Of a stretch of DNA of 45,062 nucleotides, positions 6,552 through 16,042 are shown in pieces (position 1 is the first letter of the stretch; the number at the start of each line of letters is the position of its first letter). Both the position numbers and the translations under genes were made by a program. The notes below the pieces were generated by a model. The model did no database searches. It worked only from the letters and a program-made list of their open reading frames with translations, and was not told where the DNA came from. Source of the stretch: an uncultured bacterium (GTDB lineage: Bacteria > Bacteroidota > Bacteroidia > Bacteroidales > CAIWKO01); NCBI GenBank assembly GCA_903862465.1, contig CAIOYH010000052.1, positions 1 to 45,062 on the forward strand, given 5' to 3'.

Positions 6552-8051
6552 CTATAATGATTTCAATACGTCCACAAGCAAATCCCAACAATTCTGCACG
6601 GTGTGTATTTCAATCTTTTCGCCGGGCGCATGCACTCCCAACATACTCGGACCGAAAGAAATCATATCAATACCGGGATATTTTTCACCAATCAAGCCAC
6701 ATTCCAAACCTGCATGTATGGCTTTGATGATAGGCTTTTTGCCATACAACCTTTCGTAGGACTTGACCGAAATAGCCAATATTTTTGAATCTAAATCAGG
6801 CTTCCAACCGGGGTAGCCTGATGCGTGTGACACCTGAACACCTTTGTGGGCAAAAGCACAATCCACCATGTCAATCATATCTTGTTTCGCTGATTCAATA
6901 GCGCTACGTTGACTCGTAGCCACTTTGATTTCATTGTCTTGCAATTCGGGAATTTCTTTGTCGTCCTCAGCGTCTTTAGCATCACCACGCATTTTAATGG
7001 AAGCCAAATTGGTGGACGTTTGCACCAATCCTTCAATGTCGGGCGACATGGTGATGACACCATGAGGGCAAGCGTAGAGTGCGTTGAGTAATAATTTCTG
7101 CGTATCTAAATCCAGAATATATGAAGGCGTTTCTTCGCCTGTGCATGCAATGGTGAGTTTGGGCTCATTGGTTTTGTATTCTGCCTTGATGTCGGAGGCA
7201 ATTTGAGCAAAATATGCAGCAAAAGCCGTCATATTTTCAAGAGGAACCATACAAATGCATTTGCCTTCACGGGCAACAGCATTGCGGAGATTACCCGCTT
7301 TGATATACGAAACACGCACACCAAACTTATTCGTCACATTCCACAATATCCGCGTCAAGAGTTTCACAGCATTGCCCCTGCCTCTGTTGATATCTTCGCC
7401 GGAATGTCCGCCTTGAAGGTCGCTCACGCTGATTTTGCACCCTTCGTAATTAGCAGGAACATCATCTTTGGTATAGAAGAAACGTGCCACAGTGTCGCCA
7501 CCCCCGGCACAGCCAATGGTGAACTCACCGTCTTCCTCCGAGTCGAGATTAATGAGCATGCGGCTGTTTACAAAATCTTCTTTCAAGGAGAAGGCACCCT
7601 TTAAACCTGTTTCTTCATCCACAGTGAATAAACATTCGAGGGGTCCGTGCTCAATAGTATTGGAAGCTAAGACCGCCATTTGTAATGCAACACCGATGCC
7701 ATTATCAGCTCCTAGCGTTGTTTCATAAGCAATAAGCCAACCATTTTCGATAACCGCTTTTATAGGGTCTTTTTCAAAGTCATGTTTGGTATCGGAATTC
7801 TTTTCACATACCATATCCAAATGGCTTTGAAGCACGATGGAGGGTAAGTGTTCTTTACCTGACGTTGCCGCTTTACGAATCAGCACATTGCCGACTTCAT
7901 CTGTAAGGGTTTCCAACTTGTGTTGTTTGCCAAATTCTTGAAGATAAGCAATAATCTTTTCTTCTTTGCCCGATGGACGCGGAATTTGCATAATTTCATA
8001 AAAATAACCCCAAACGCTTTGTGGTGCGAGGTTTTTGATTTCGTTATTCAT
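6552..8051 (-). CDS. pepD: Aminoacyl-histidine dipeptidase (cytosolic non-specific dipeptidase), M20 family
   Basis: This 499-residue metallopeptidase cleaves dipeptides such as Xaa-His in the cytoplasm for peptide turnover. M20/PepD signatures are all present: SHLDM with His77 and Asp79, GADNG with Asp116, DEETGLKG with Glu146/147, NLDSEEDG with Asp170, and a C-terminal His near 474 in GVHAPGEK. The length is close to the E. coli enzyme. There is no signal peptide. It is the last gene of a four-gene leftward run, 12 bases after the flavodiiron protein gene, and is followed by a terminator. The start ATG 8051 gives the usual N-terminus (LAPQSVWGYFYEIMQIPRPS). Confidence 0.95.
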   Translation of the reverse strand: MNNEIKNLAPQSVWGYFYEIMQIPRPSGKEEKIIAYLQEFGKQHKLETLTDEVGNVLIRKAATSGKEHLPSIVLQSHLDMVCEKNSDTKHDFEKDPIKAVIENGWLIAYETTLGADNGIGVALQMAVLASNTIEHGPLECLFTVDEETGLKGAFSLKEDFVNSRMLINLDSEEDGEFTIGCAGGGDTVARFFYTKDDVPANYEGCKISVSDLQGGHSGEDINRGRGNAVKLLTRILWNVTNKFGVRVSYIKAGNLRNAVAREGKCICMVPLENMTAFAAYFAQIASDIKAEYKTNEPKLTIACTGEETPSYILDLDTQKLLLNALYACPHGVITMSPDIEGLVQTSTNLASIKMRGDAKDAEDDKEIPELQDNEIKVATSQRSAIESAKQDMIDMVDCAFAHKGVQVSHASGYPGWKPDLDSKILAISVKSYERLYGKKPIIKAIHAGLECGLIGEKYPGIDMISFGPSMLGVHAPGEKIEIHTVQNCWDLLVDVLKSL

Positions 8052-8063
8052 GGTTTTAATAAT

Positions 8064-9284
8064 TTAAGGTTTAGCAACGCAATTCAACTCTAGCATTTTT
8101 AAGCCAAAGTCAATGCCATAATGATAGCATCTATTCAATTCCTCACCGGAAGGGGTGAATTTGATGAACATATTTTCAGAGAACAAGATTAATTTCAGAT
8201 TGGTGAGATTGCCTTCAATAATCTTTTGAACCTCGCCACCCCAACCGTACGAGCCAAAGCATCCGGCAAGCTTACCTCGGTCGCGCAATGGAGACATGGC
8301 GGCAAACATCATATAGATTGGCAAAAAGGTATTTTGATTGATGGTTGGGCTGCCAATGATAAATGCAGAGGCTTGGTTTATCTTGAGTTCAATTTCTCCA
8401 AAGGACATTTTCTCAATATCACACAAATCAACCTCAATAGTTTTATGCTCTTCGAAACCTTTGGCAATAGCTTCTGCCATCATTTTGGTGTTGCCATAAG
8501 CAGAAACATAAGCTATCATCACTCTTTCGTTTTTGGGTTCGACAAATGCTTCGCGGGCATATTTTTCGGTTAGGTCAACGTACTTCTTCCAATCATGGGT
8601 AAGTACAGGTCCGTGTCCGGTGCAAATGGCACGGATGTCCAAAGGTCTGATTTTCTCTATGGCTTTCAGTGCAAACTTGCTGTAGATTTTCATGATGACA
8701 TCAAAATAATACTTGAAGGAATCATCAAAATCACCTACTTTATCATCATACATTTCGGGATGGCAAAAATGCGCACTAAAGGAGTCGCAGGTAAACAGTA
8801 GTTTATCTTCTTCCAAATAGGAATACATGGTGTCGGGCCAATGCAGGTTGGGCGCACCGATGAAACGGAGCGTTTTATTGCCAAGGTCTAGGGTGTCGCC
8901 ATCTTTCACAATGATATGGGCGAAATCCCGATTCAACAAGTCGCCCAAATAGCGCACCACATTGCCTGAACCGACAACGATTACCTGAGGTGCAAGTTGC
9001 AGCAAATTCGCTAAATTGCCTGAGTGATCAGGTTCGGAATGATGAACGATGATGTATTCAATTTCTTCGGGTTTGGTGACGGCTAAAAGCTTTGCCAAAT
9101 AAACATCCCAAAACTTTTCCTTAGTGGCATCAACAATGGTTTTCTTTTGTGCATTGATGAAATACGAATTGTAGGTGGTGCCATATTGCGTTTCCATCAC
9201 AATATCAAAGTTGCGAATGTCTGCATCGAGCACACCAATCCATTTCACATCTGCTGTAATATCTAATATTTTAGTATCTTGCAT
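8064..9284 (-). CDS. Flavodiiron protein (A-type flavoprotein, O2 or NO reductase)
   Basis: Flavodiiron proteins reduce O2 to water and/or NO to N2O at a di-iron centre with electrons from FMN. The N-terminal metallo-beta-lactamase-like domain (residues 1-250) has the di-iron ligands: HxExDH at 82-87 (HSEPDH), His148, Asp167 and His225 (CTGHGP). The C-terminal flavodoxin domain starts near 256 with the phosphate loop SAYGNTK at 262-268. At 406 residues it is the basic two-domain class A form, without extra rubredoxin or flavin reductase domains. Its electron donor is not encoded nearby. It lies 15 bases after parC and 12 before pepD, so it is probably co-transcribed with them. Confidence 0.93.
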   Translation of the reverse strand: MQDTKILDITADVKWIGVLDADIRNFDIVMETQYGTTYNSYFINAQKKTIVDATKEKFWDVYLAKLLAVTKPEEIEYIIVHHSEPDHSGNLANLLQLAPQVIVVGSGNVVRYLGDLLNRDFAHIIVKDGDTLDLGNKTLRFIGAPNLHWPDTMYSYLEEDKLLFTCDSFSAHFCHPEMYDDKVGDFDDSFKYYFDVIMKIYSKFALKAIEKIRPLDIRAICTGHGPVLTHDWKKYVDLTEKYAREAFVEPKNERVMIAYVSAYGNTKMMAEAIAKGFEEHKTIEVDLCDIEKMSFGEIELKINQASAFIIGSPTINQNTFLPIYMMFAAMSPLRDRGKLAGCFGSYGWGGEVQKIIEGNLTNLKLILFSENMFIKFTPSGEELNRCYHYGIDFGLKMLELNCVAKP

Positions 9285-9299
9285 AAAGTAGTGTATCTA

Positions 9300-12098
9300 T
9301 TAAAATTCAAATTGGATTTGGAAACTTCCTGATGAATCTTTGTTGTCTTTATTATCTTTCTTGGGTTTTGTTTCCTTCTTGGGTTTCTTTGCCGGAGCAT
9401 CTTCCTCTGTTGGGGTATCTTCTGTGATTATATCATTGAAATCGCTAATGTCCTCAACGACTTCCTCAACCTTGAAGTTGGTCATGCGTATCTCTTTTGG
9501 AATTGAAGGCGTTTCATCAGCTTCTTCCTCCATTTGCTCGATGTCGTCAAGGATTTCCGGTTCTTCTTCTTCCACAACTTCGGGGATAATGCGATGCATG
9601 GACACAATAGGGTTGGTTGATAAACGCTTTCCCTTGGCTTTGTAGCTCTTCACACCGATGAATTCCACCAAATCTATCAGCTCGGAAGGTTTGCTGCGCG
9701 AATGTTTCGCATCGAATATCAACTCAACGGAAGGATTCTTTTCCTGCATAAATTCAATTAGGTGTGAATTTGCACTTTCGCTGATGAAGTACGACTTCTT
9801 GTCGGTATATTCCACCGTAAAACGTTTGGCGAAGCTAAAGCCCACTTCCCCATCGTGATAAATCACTGTATAAACTTTCTCGGGATTATATTTCTCGATG
9901 ATGAAAAGGTCTTCATCAAAATGGATGGAGAAATCGGGATTATAGATTTTGAAGTTGCCCGACTTCATAAAGGTGATGATTTTATCTTCCGCTTCGAAAG
10001 CGCCGAGCCATTTGCCGCGTTGTTCTGCATTCAGACGATTCACGCTGTCGTCGAACCAAATATCGCGTGCGCCCAAGGTGGAAACGCCTTCATCTTTCAA
10101 TGAAATCTTTCTGACGATATGTTTGGTAAGAATATTGCCGATGGAACTGCGTCCCTTGATAGCAATAGTGCTGAAATCATAATTAAAGGTCAGCACCTTC
10201 AAACGGGGACGTGGGCGCAGGTTCACTGTGATGATTTCGGCTTCACCGTTGGGATTCACCGTAAAATACAAGACTTTGGTATACGTAGTACCTTTCGTCA
10301 GGGAATATTCTTTGTCGCGCGTTACGCCCGTCACCGAAAAGCGTTTTATCATAGCAGGACCCGTTTTGCCATCCTGATAAATCATATTATAAATGGTGCG
10401 TTCGTCGTTCTTCTTGAATACATTGATGTAGATGATATCCTTGCCGACAAACACCTTATCCGATACCTTCGAAACTTGGAAAGTCCCATCGGATTTAAAA
10501 GCAATGAAGTCATCAATATCGGAACAATCGCAAACGAATTCATCTTTCTTGATGCCCGTACCCACAAAGCCTTCGATGCGGTTGACATAGAGTTTTTGGT
10601 TGGCAGCAGCCACCATCGTAGCTTGAATGATGTCGAAGTTGCGGATTTCGGTCTTGCGCTCTCTGCCCGGACCGTATTTCTTTTTGATGCGTTCGTAATA
10701 GGCAACGGCATAATCAACCAAATGGTCTAAATCATAATCCACCTGCACGATATCGTCGCGCAAGGAACTTATGATGTCTTCGGCTTTATCAGAATTGTAT
10801 TTCGATATGCGGTCAATGGGGATTTTGCGCAAGCGATGAATATCTTCTATGGTTACTTCGCGTATGAATTCCTTAATATAGGGTTTCAATCCATTGTCAA
10901 TAGTCTCGTCAATCTCTTGGTCGGTTCTCGATTTGCGGATAAGTTGATAGACTTCTTTCTCAATAAAGATACGTTCGAGGGATAAGAAATGCAGACGCTC
11001 CAAACATTCTGCTTTTTCGATTTCCAACTCCAACTGCAGCAAATCGAGGGTGTTCTGCACAGATATTTCGAGGATTTCGCGCACATTGGTGAAGCGTGGG
11101 GTTTGCCTGTCAATCACACAGCAATTGGGAGAGATGCTTATTTCGCAATCCGTGAAGGCATATAAAGCATCAATGGTAGTATCGGGAGAAACACCCGGGG
11201 TTAGATGTATGAGGATTTCAACGTTGGCAGCTGTGTTGTCATCTATCTTGCGAATTTTTATTTTGCCTTTTTCGTTGGCTAACACGATAGAATCAATAAG
11301 GGTGCCCGTATTGGTTCCGAAAGGAATTTCGGTGACTACAAGTGTCTTTTTGTCCAATTGGTTGATGCGTGCTCGGACACGTACCCTGCTGCCTGTGGCA
11401 CCATCGTTGTATCGAGAGAAATCAGCCATGCCTGCCGTTGGGAAATCGGGGAAGAACTCATACTCTTCGCCTTTCAGATGGTTGATGGAGGCGTCAATCA
11501 GTTCAATAAAGTTGTGCGGAAGTATCTTGGAAGCCAAACCCACACCAATGCCTTCAACGCCTTGGGCAAGCAAGAGGGGGAATTTGACGGGCAGCGTGAC
11601 AGGCTCTTTATTGCGTCCATCGTAGGAGCTTTTCCATACGGTGGTTTTGGGATTAAATACTATCTCGAGGGCAAACTTCGACAAACGCGCTTCAATATAA
11701 CGCGGAGCCGCAGCACCATCGCCCGTCAGGATATTACCCCAATTCCCCTGAGTTTCGATGAGCAAATCTTTTTGACCTAAGAGCACCAACGCCTCACTGA
11801 TGGACATATCGCCATGTGGGTGATATTTCATGGTGTTGCCGATGATGTTGGCGGCTTTGTTGAAACGACCATCGTCAATCTCTTTCAGGGCATGCAAAAT
11901 ACGGCGGTGAACGGGTTTCAATCCATCGCGCACATCGGGCACAGCACGTTCGAGGTTGACATAAGAAGCATAGTCGAGGAACCAATTTTTGTACATTCCC
12001 GACAAATGGATGGTCTTAGGAAGTTCTTCCTGCGAATCGCTTGACATGGCAGCGTTTTCTTCTGCTTCCGCTTCGTTTAGTATGTTCGGTTCATCCAT
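9300..12098 (-). CDS. parC: DNA topoisomerase IV subunit A (ParC)
   Basis: This subunit carries the DNA breakage-reunion activity that unlinks daughter chromosomes. Conserved blocks are present: RAVPDVRDGLKPVHRRIL (51-68), YHPHGDMS (92-99), QGNWG (117-121) and the active-site Tyr134 in APRYIEARL. The C-terminal half is a degenerate beta-pinwheel domain and the protein ends with an acidic stretch and a lysine-rich tail (KKPKKETKPKKDNKDNKD) before SFQIQFEF. I call ParC rather than GyrA because the GyrA-box QRRGGKG is not seen. The length of 932 residues is long for ParC but usual in Bacteroidota. No parE lies beside it; the neighbour 12 bases upstream is a BatA-like gene. Confidence 0.93.
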   Translation of the reverse strand: MDEPNILNEAEAEENAAMSSDSQEELPKTIHLSGMYKNWFLDYASYVNLERAVPDVRDGLKPVHRRILHALKEIDDGRFNKAANIIGNTMKYHPHGDMSISEALVLLGQKDLLIETQGNWGNILTGDGAAAPRYIEARLSKFALEIVFNPKTTVWKSSYDGRNKEPVTLPVKFPLLLAQGVEGIGVGLASKILPHNFIELIDASINHLKGEEYEFFPDFPTAGMADFSRYNDGATGSRVRVRARINQLDKKTLVVTEIPFGTNTGTLIDSIVLANEKGKIKIRKIDDNTAANVEILIHLTPGVSPDTTIDALYAFTDCEISISPNCCVIDRQTPRFTNVREILEISVQNTLDLLQLELEIEKAECLERLHFLSLERIFIEKEVYQLIRKSRTDQEIDETIDNGLKPYIKEFIREVTIEDIHRLRKIPIDRISKYNSDKAEDIISSLRDDIVQVDYDLDHLVDYAVAYYERIKKKYGPGRERKTEIRNFDIIQATMVAAANQKLYVNRIEGFVGTGIKKDEFVCDCSDIDDFIAFKSDGTFQVSKVSDKVFVGKDIIYINVFKKNDERTIYNMIYQDGKTGPAMIKRFSVTGVTRDKEYSLTKGTTYTKVLYFTVNPNGEAEIITVNLRPRPRLKVLTFNYDFSTIAIKGRSSIGNILTKHIVRKISLKDEGVSTLGARDIWFDDSVNRLNAEQRGKWLGAFEAEDKIITFMKSGNFKIYNPDFSIHFDEDLFIIEKYNPEKVYTVIYHDGEVGFSFAKRFTVEYTDKKSYFISESANSHLIEFMQEKNPSVELIFDAKHSRSKPSELIDLVEFIGVKSYKAKGKRLSTNPIVSMHRIIPEVVEEEEPEILDDIEQMEEEADETPSIPKEIRMTNFKVEEVVEDISDFNDIITEDTPTEEDAPAKKPKKETKPKKDNKDNKDSSGSFQIQFEF

Positions 12099-12110
12099 AG
12101 GTTCATCAAT

Positions 12111-14159
12111 TTATTTCCACAGGCGCAAAAGTAATACTTCTGCAGCAAGAAATAGCAAAGCAAGCAGCACAAAAGTTTTCCACAATTTGATGCCTTGGTT
12201 CATTTCGGTGATGATTTGCGTGAGCGGTTTCGAGGTGGATTCGATTATTTGCGTGTTCTGTAATTTATTCTTATCAATAAAAGCATTGATTTCTGAGGAG
12301 GTGAAGCTCGTGATATTGGACTCCTGACGATTGTAGTTGAACGAGATGCACGACTGCTCTACGTTTTCGTTCATCAACAAATAATTCCCATTGTTGAGCA
12401 CCTGATTGTGAAACATCAGGCTGAGGATGCCTGCCGTTTTGCGTTGTTCGGGGATGATTTCGTCGCTGCCTTTCGCTTGTTTCAGTTTATAAATGGATTC
12501 TTGAACGGTGTCGCGGGCGGTGGAGATGTTGACCACTTCGTCGCGACCGATGGTGTAGTACAGTTTGTGTTGGGGCGAACTCAACATGGCTATCTTATAA
12601 ATGGTGGGGACAAAAACGGCATGTTTGGGGAAGTTGCTAAAGTCGGTCTGCAAGGGAACCGCCATCAGATATACTTTGCCGTTGCCCACCGATTGCTGAT
12701 TGAGAAACATGTCGCCATTCTGCAATTTCAACAGAAACTCCTGATTGGATTTGCTGATGTGGCTGATGCTGTAGTAAGACATCACCTGCGGCAAATCAAT
12801 GTTTTCGGGGAAGCTTTCGAACACGTCGTTATACACAGGGTTGAGCAAGTTGATGGCAGAGATTTTCTGCGTAGCTTTTATCAATGCGCCATAATAGTCG
12901 GAGCCCATAGCGTTCAGGAAGCTGCGGTAGGACTCCACATTGATATGCGCCGAAGGTACCACAAACAAACTGCCGCCTGCCGCCACAAATTTCTGTAACT
13001 CTTGCGCCAAGCCCGTGGAGATGTCGTCAATCTCGTTCAGCAGTATCAGATTGTAGGAAGCCAATTCGCTATAATTAACGCCATTGACAGATATGTTTTT
13101 GAACACAAACGCAGAGTCGTTGCCCAAAAGCGAATTGAGATAGACACTCGGTTGGCTGCCGTTGATGCTCAACAGGGGGATGGACTTCAAGATGGAGTAG
13201 GAGAAATAAAAGTTGTCGTCCCACGTAATGGGACTGTCGGTGATTTCTAACATGCACTGATGGATGCCCGATTCGGCATCGGTGTAGGTGATGGTGATGT
13301 CAGCCGTGGTGTTGGGTCCTATGTCGAAGCTGCTGACGGCTTTCTGCACATTGTTGACCATCAGTTTGAGCGGCACTTTCTCCACCGCCGCATTCGCCAA
13401 ATTCTTGACGCGGGCAATCAACTTCGCCTTTTGACCCACCAAATGCACAGGCGACTCGAACCAACAGGAATCAATGTAGAGATTGTTTTGCGTGTTGGAT
13501 TTGAGGGGCACGAAATAATATTTGATGGTGGTGTCGGGCTTAAACTGATCGCTGAGGGTGGTGTTTTTTTGGAAGTCGGAGATATAATACACGTTTTTGG
13601 AAGCGTTGAGGATGTCTTTGAAACTCTCGGATTGGCGACGCGCCACCTCCGCAATGTTTTTGGCAAAGGGACTCACCTCCACCTCGCGCAGCATCTCGGC
13701 AAATTCGTCGCGCGAGGCAAAGCGATAGTGGCGCGGGTCGAAATTGTTGGTCACCAACTGAAAATAGTCGCTTGGTTTGTAGGCAGCGGTGATTTCGAGG
13801 GCTTTGGTTTTGGCTTCTTCTATCAAATTGCTGTTGATGCCATCGGCTTGCATGCTGAAAGAGTTGTCTATATAGATGCTCACATAGCTGACGGCTTTGG
13901 GGTTGGCGGCATGTTTGGCATAAGGTATATATGGCTGCGCAAACACCAATACCAAGGCAATTATTGCCAAGATGCGCAGCATTAAAATGATTAAATGGAG
14001 CAGTTGCGAACGTTTGCGGGTTTCTTGCTTCACCTCGTTGATCAAACTCACGTTGGAGAAGAATACTTTTTTGTAGCGCCTGAAGTTGAACAAATGGATG
14101 ATAATAGGCACTGCCACTGCCAATAAGCCAAACAAAAAATATGGGTGTAGAAACTGCAT
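12111..14159 (-). CDS. BatA-domain membrane protein with degenerate VWA domain
   Basis: The 682-residue protein starts with the BatA N-terminal double-membrane-segment domain: HPYFLFGLLAVAVPIIIHLFNF, a basic linker, then a second segment LIILMLRILAIIALVLVFAQ (about residues 57-76). A von Willebrand A-like domain follows, with the metal-site motif DNSFS at 98-102. A long extracytoplasmic region and one last membrane segment at the C-terminus (LWKTFVLLALLFLAAEVLLLRLW) complete it. Proteins of this class are linked to Bat aerotolerance operons, but no MoxR, BatB or BatD gene is present here. It heads the leftward operon with parC, the flavodiiron protein and pepD. The precise role is unknown. 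Confidence 0.85.
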   Translation of the reverse strand: MQFLHPYFLFGLLAVAVPIIIHLFNFRRYKKVFFSNVSLINEVKQETRKRSQLLHLIILMLRILAIIALVLVFAQPYIPYAKHAANPKAVSYVSIYIDNSFSMQADGINSNLIEEAKTKALEITAAYKPSDYFQLVTNNFDPRHYRFASRDEFAEMLREVEVSPFAKNIAEVARRQSESFKDILNASKNVYYISDFQKNTTLSDQFKPDTTIKYYFVPLKSNTQNNLYIDSCWFESPVHLVGQKAKLIARVKNLANAAVEKVPLKLMVNNVQKAVSSFDIGPNTTADITITYTDAESGIHQCMLEITDSPITWDDNFYFSYSILKSIPLLSINGSQPSVYLNSLLGNDSAFVFKNISVNGVNYSELASYNLILLNEIDDISTGLAQELQKFVAAGGSLFVVPSAHINVESYRSFLNAMGSDYYGALIKATQKISAINLLNPVYNDVFESFPENIDLPQVMSYYSISHISKSNQEFLLKLQNGDMFLNQQSVGNGKVYLMAVPLQTDFSNFPKHAVFVPTIYKIAMLSSPQHKLYYTIGRDEVVNISTARDTVQESIYKLKQAKGSDEIIPEQRKTAGILSLMFHNQVLNNGNYLLMNENVEQSCISFNYNRQESNITSFTSSEINAFIDKNKLQNTQIIESTSKPLTQIITEMNQGIKLWKTFVLLALLFLAAEVLLLRLWK

Positions 14160-14180
14160 CGAACGATTTTAATTAAAACG

Positions 14181-14188
14181 CAAAATTA
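14181..14188 (-). promoter_or_regulatory. -7 box (TAATTTTG) of the BatA-parC-FDP-pepD operon
   Basis: On the minus strand TAATTTTG fits TAnnTTTG and stands 21 bases before the start of the first gene. The downstream genes follow with gaps of 12-15 bases, so one promoter probably serves four genes. Confidence 0.55.
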
Positions 14189-14226
14189 CTAAAAAAGTTG
14201 ATTCGATGGGAAAGTTTTTTGATTTA

Positions 14227-14392
14227 TGGTCATTTGTTGTCATTGATGGTCATTTGGTTGATTGATTAATTTGTTGATTGGTTAATTAGGGGTCATTAGG
14301 TGGTCATTAATAGTAATTGATAGTCATTCGAATACCAAGCTACAAGGGGAAACCACGGAGACACTAAGAGCACTAAGAAACACTAAGAAGAA
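14227..14392. repeat. Dispersed intergenic repeats (GTCATT family and CACTAAG family)
   Basis: The stretch 14227-14330 is a run of drifting TGGTCATT / TTGTCATT / GATTGATTAATT units about 10-11 bases long. From 14350 to 14392 a CCACGGAGACACTAAGAGCACTAAG-type stretch follows. Both families recur elsewhere in the window (28418-28502, 18660-18735, 44899-45062). No coding potential is seen. Confidence 0.7.
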
Positions 14393-14422
14393 AACAATAT
14401 AACAATCCAACAATATAACCAT

Positions 14423-14454
14423 AAAAAAAGGCTTGCCACAACTGACAAGCCTTT
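14423..14454 (-). terminator. Rho-independent terminator after the 14478-15428 gene
   Basis: AAAGGCTTG (14427-14435) pairs with CAAGCCTTT (14446-14454) around a 10-base loop. The A-run at 14423-14429 becomes the U-tract in the leftward transcript. Confidence 0.75.
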
Positions 14455-14477
14455 CCCTTTAATTAAATATCTGATAC

Positions 14478-15428
14478 CTATGAAATTTCCTGAGTGGACA
14501 TTTCCATAATAGCATCGGCGATAGTTTCTTCATCGTTTCTGATTTCGATGGTGATTTCTTGGGTGACGAAGCCTGCTTTGCTGAATTGAACTTTATAAAA
14601 TCCTACTTTCAACTTCTGAGTGCGAAAGGTGCCATCAGCTTTGGTATAACAATCGGCGATGTTGCCATCCACGACATGAACCAAAACTTCGGGTTCAGGA
14701 ATAACGGTATGACCACGAGTAGCCATGCCTGTCAAAGTGCCTACATGCTCGGAATGTTTTGAATGACTACGTTGAAAATAATGCTGTGTGAAAAAATCAT
14801 TCACCTTTTCGGGTTGATTTCTAAAAGTGTTAGCAAGCACCAATATATTGCTAAACAATTTGTCAGCCCAAGCCAATTCGGCTTCGTTGCGGTTGGTGCG
14901 AGCTGCCCTTGTAGCGCCCATTTTTTGGGTTTGCAAATTGCGCGAAGTGGCATAGCTCGATTGAAAAGCTTGAAATTCATGCAAAACTGCGATGCCGCCT
15001 GCTTCGGTGGTATGGTCGGTGATGGCTCCTACCATAGCTCCCAAATAGCTTTCGATAGCGCCTTTATCCACATTATGAGTATAAGCTTGCACTCCTAAAG
15101 GGAAAAATGTGTCATACAAAGGATCGTTGCGTAATTTTGTTGATATGAAATAGGCATCCAACAAAGTGCAACGAGCAGAAAAATCTGCCATAACTTTGTT
15201 CACTAATTTGGTTTGAGTTTTTTGAATCCCTATTTTCAGTAGCACATTTGTAATGTCACCAAAAAAATCTTGATGTACGGGCAGAAACTCTGCCAACATA
15301 TCATCCCATTGGTGGTTGGTGTTTTGAGCGGTGGTCTTACCTATAAAAACCTCGCTGCCCATTTTTTTACTTTCAAAAGATACGTCTGTATGCAACAGAA
15401 AGTTGGTAAAAATTGTTTCGATTATCAT
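14478..15428 (-). CDS. Protein of unknown function with C-terminal carboxypeptidase-regulatory-like domain
   Basis: The 316-residue protein has no signal peptide or membrane segment. Residues 1 to about 225 are largely helical and not recognised; the piece from about 95 to 225 (AYTHNVDKGAIESYLGAM ... AELAWADKLFSNILVLANTF) looks like a helical bundle. The last 80 residues form a beta-sandwich of the carboxypeptidase-regulatory type: PEPEVLVHVVDG, then ADCYTKADGTFRTQKLKVG, then FYKVQFSKAGFVTQEITIEI. That domain usually mediates adhesion or protein contacts. The gene is monocistronic with its own promoter and terminator. Function unknown. Confidence 0.75.
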   Translation of the reverse strand: MIIETIFTNFLLHTDVSFESKKMGSEVFIGKTTAQNTNHQWDDMLAEFLPVHQDFFGDITNVLLKIGIQKTQTKLVNKVMADFSARCTLLDAYFISTKLRNDPLYDTFFPLGVQAYTHNVDKGAIESYLGAMVGAITDHTTEAGGIAVLHEFQAFQSSYATSRNLQTQKMGATRAARTNRNEAELAWADKLFSNILVLANTFRNQPEKVNDFFTQHYFQRSHSKHSEHVGTLTGMATRGHTVIPEPEVLVHVVDGNIADCYTKADGTFRTQKLKVGFYKVQFSKAGFVTQEITIEIRNDEETIADAIMEMSTQEIS

Positions 15429-15459
15429 AGCTATTTGATTTAATTATTAATTCGTGCCA

Positions 15460-15467
15460 CAAAATTA
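15460..15467 (-). promoter_or_regulatory. -7 box (TAATTTTG) for the 14478-15428 gene
   Basis: TAATTTTG on the minus strand matches TAnnTTTG, 31 bases before the start codon. A -33 element was not identified. Confidence 0.5.
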
Positions 15468-15596
15468 CTACTTTTTTTATTATCCAAGTAAATTTCTAAA
15501 AAAAATATCTAAAATTGTGCTTTTTTATTTTTTAATCTGCAAATTCATCCAATATTACGCCTTATCAACGCTATTTATTTTTGCGCGTATTAGGTC

Positions 15597-15888
15597 AGCA
15601 CATTGCTATTTGGTATCCGCCGAACGGCGGGGTAGGCATAGCAGTCTGCTATATGATATCCGCCGAACGGCGGGGTAGGTGTAGCAGTCTGCTATATGAT
15701 ATCCGCCGAACGGCGGGGTAGGCTTAGCAATCTGCTATATGAAATCCGCCGAACGGCGGGGTAGGTTTAGCAGTCTGCTATATGATATCCGCCGAACGGC
15801 GGGGTAGGTTTAGCAGTCTGCTATATGATATCCGCCGAACGGCGGGATAGGTTTAGCAGTCTGCTATATGATATCCGCCGAACGGCGG
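15597..15888. repeat. 43-bp tandem repeat, seven GC-hairpin units plus a degenerate one
   Basis: CCGCCGAACGGCGG occurs at 15617, 15660, 15703, 15746, 15789, 15832 and 15875, exactly 43 bases apart. Between copies lies GGGTAGGTTTAGCAGTCTGC followed by TATATGATAT, with few changes. Each unit holds two small palindromes: CCGCCG-AA-CGGCGG and AGCAG-T-CTGCT. A degenerate start (AGCACATTGCTATTTGGTAT) precedes the first copy. The repeat lies between two leftward genes and is not a CRISPR because there are no unique spacers. Confidence 0.92.
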
Positions 15889-15938
15889 GATTATAATAGC
15901 TTTATATGGAATGAGATATGAATTCTGTCACATAAAAC

Positions 15939-15975
15939 ACTAATGCCCCAACAGAAAATCTATCGAGGCATTAGT
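15939..15975 (-). terminator. Hairpin downstream of the DGG-repeat T9SS gene
   Basis: ACTAATGCC (15939-15947) pairs with GGCATTAGT (15967-15975). In the leftward transcript the stem is followed by UUUUAUG. It lies 67 bases beyond the stop codon; a weak U-tract makes the call moderate. Confidence 0.5.
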
Positions 15976-16042
15976 TGTTATGAAGTTTGCAGTTGGGGAT
16001 TGCGCATAACTTATTTTAGGCATAATTTAAAAGGATAAGGCT

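Noticed and set aside
12408-13985. Open frames on the + strand opposite the BatA-like gene
   Set aside because: These are shadows of a well-supported minus-strand gene with clear membrane segments and VWA motif.
15597-15888. CRISPR array
   Set aside because: The regular 43-base unit has no unique spacers; all of the unit is repeated, and no cas genes are present.
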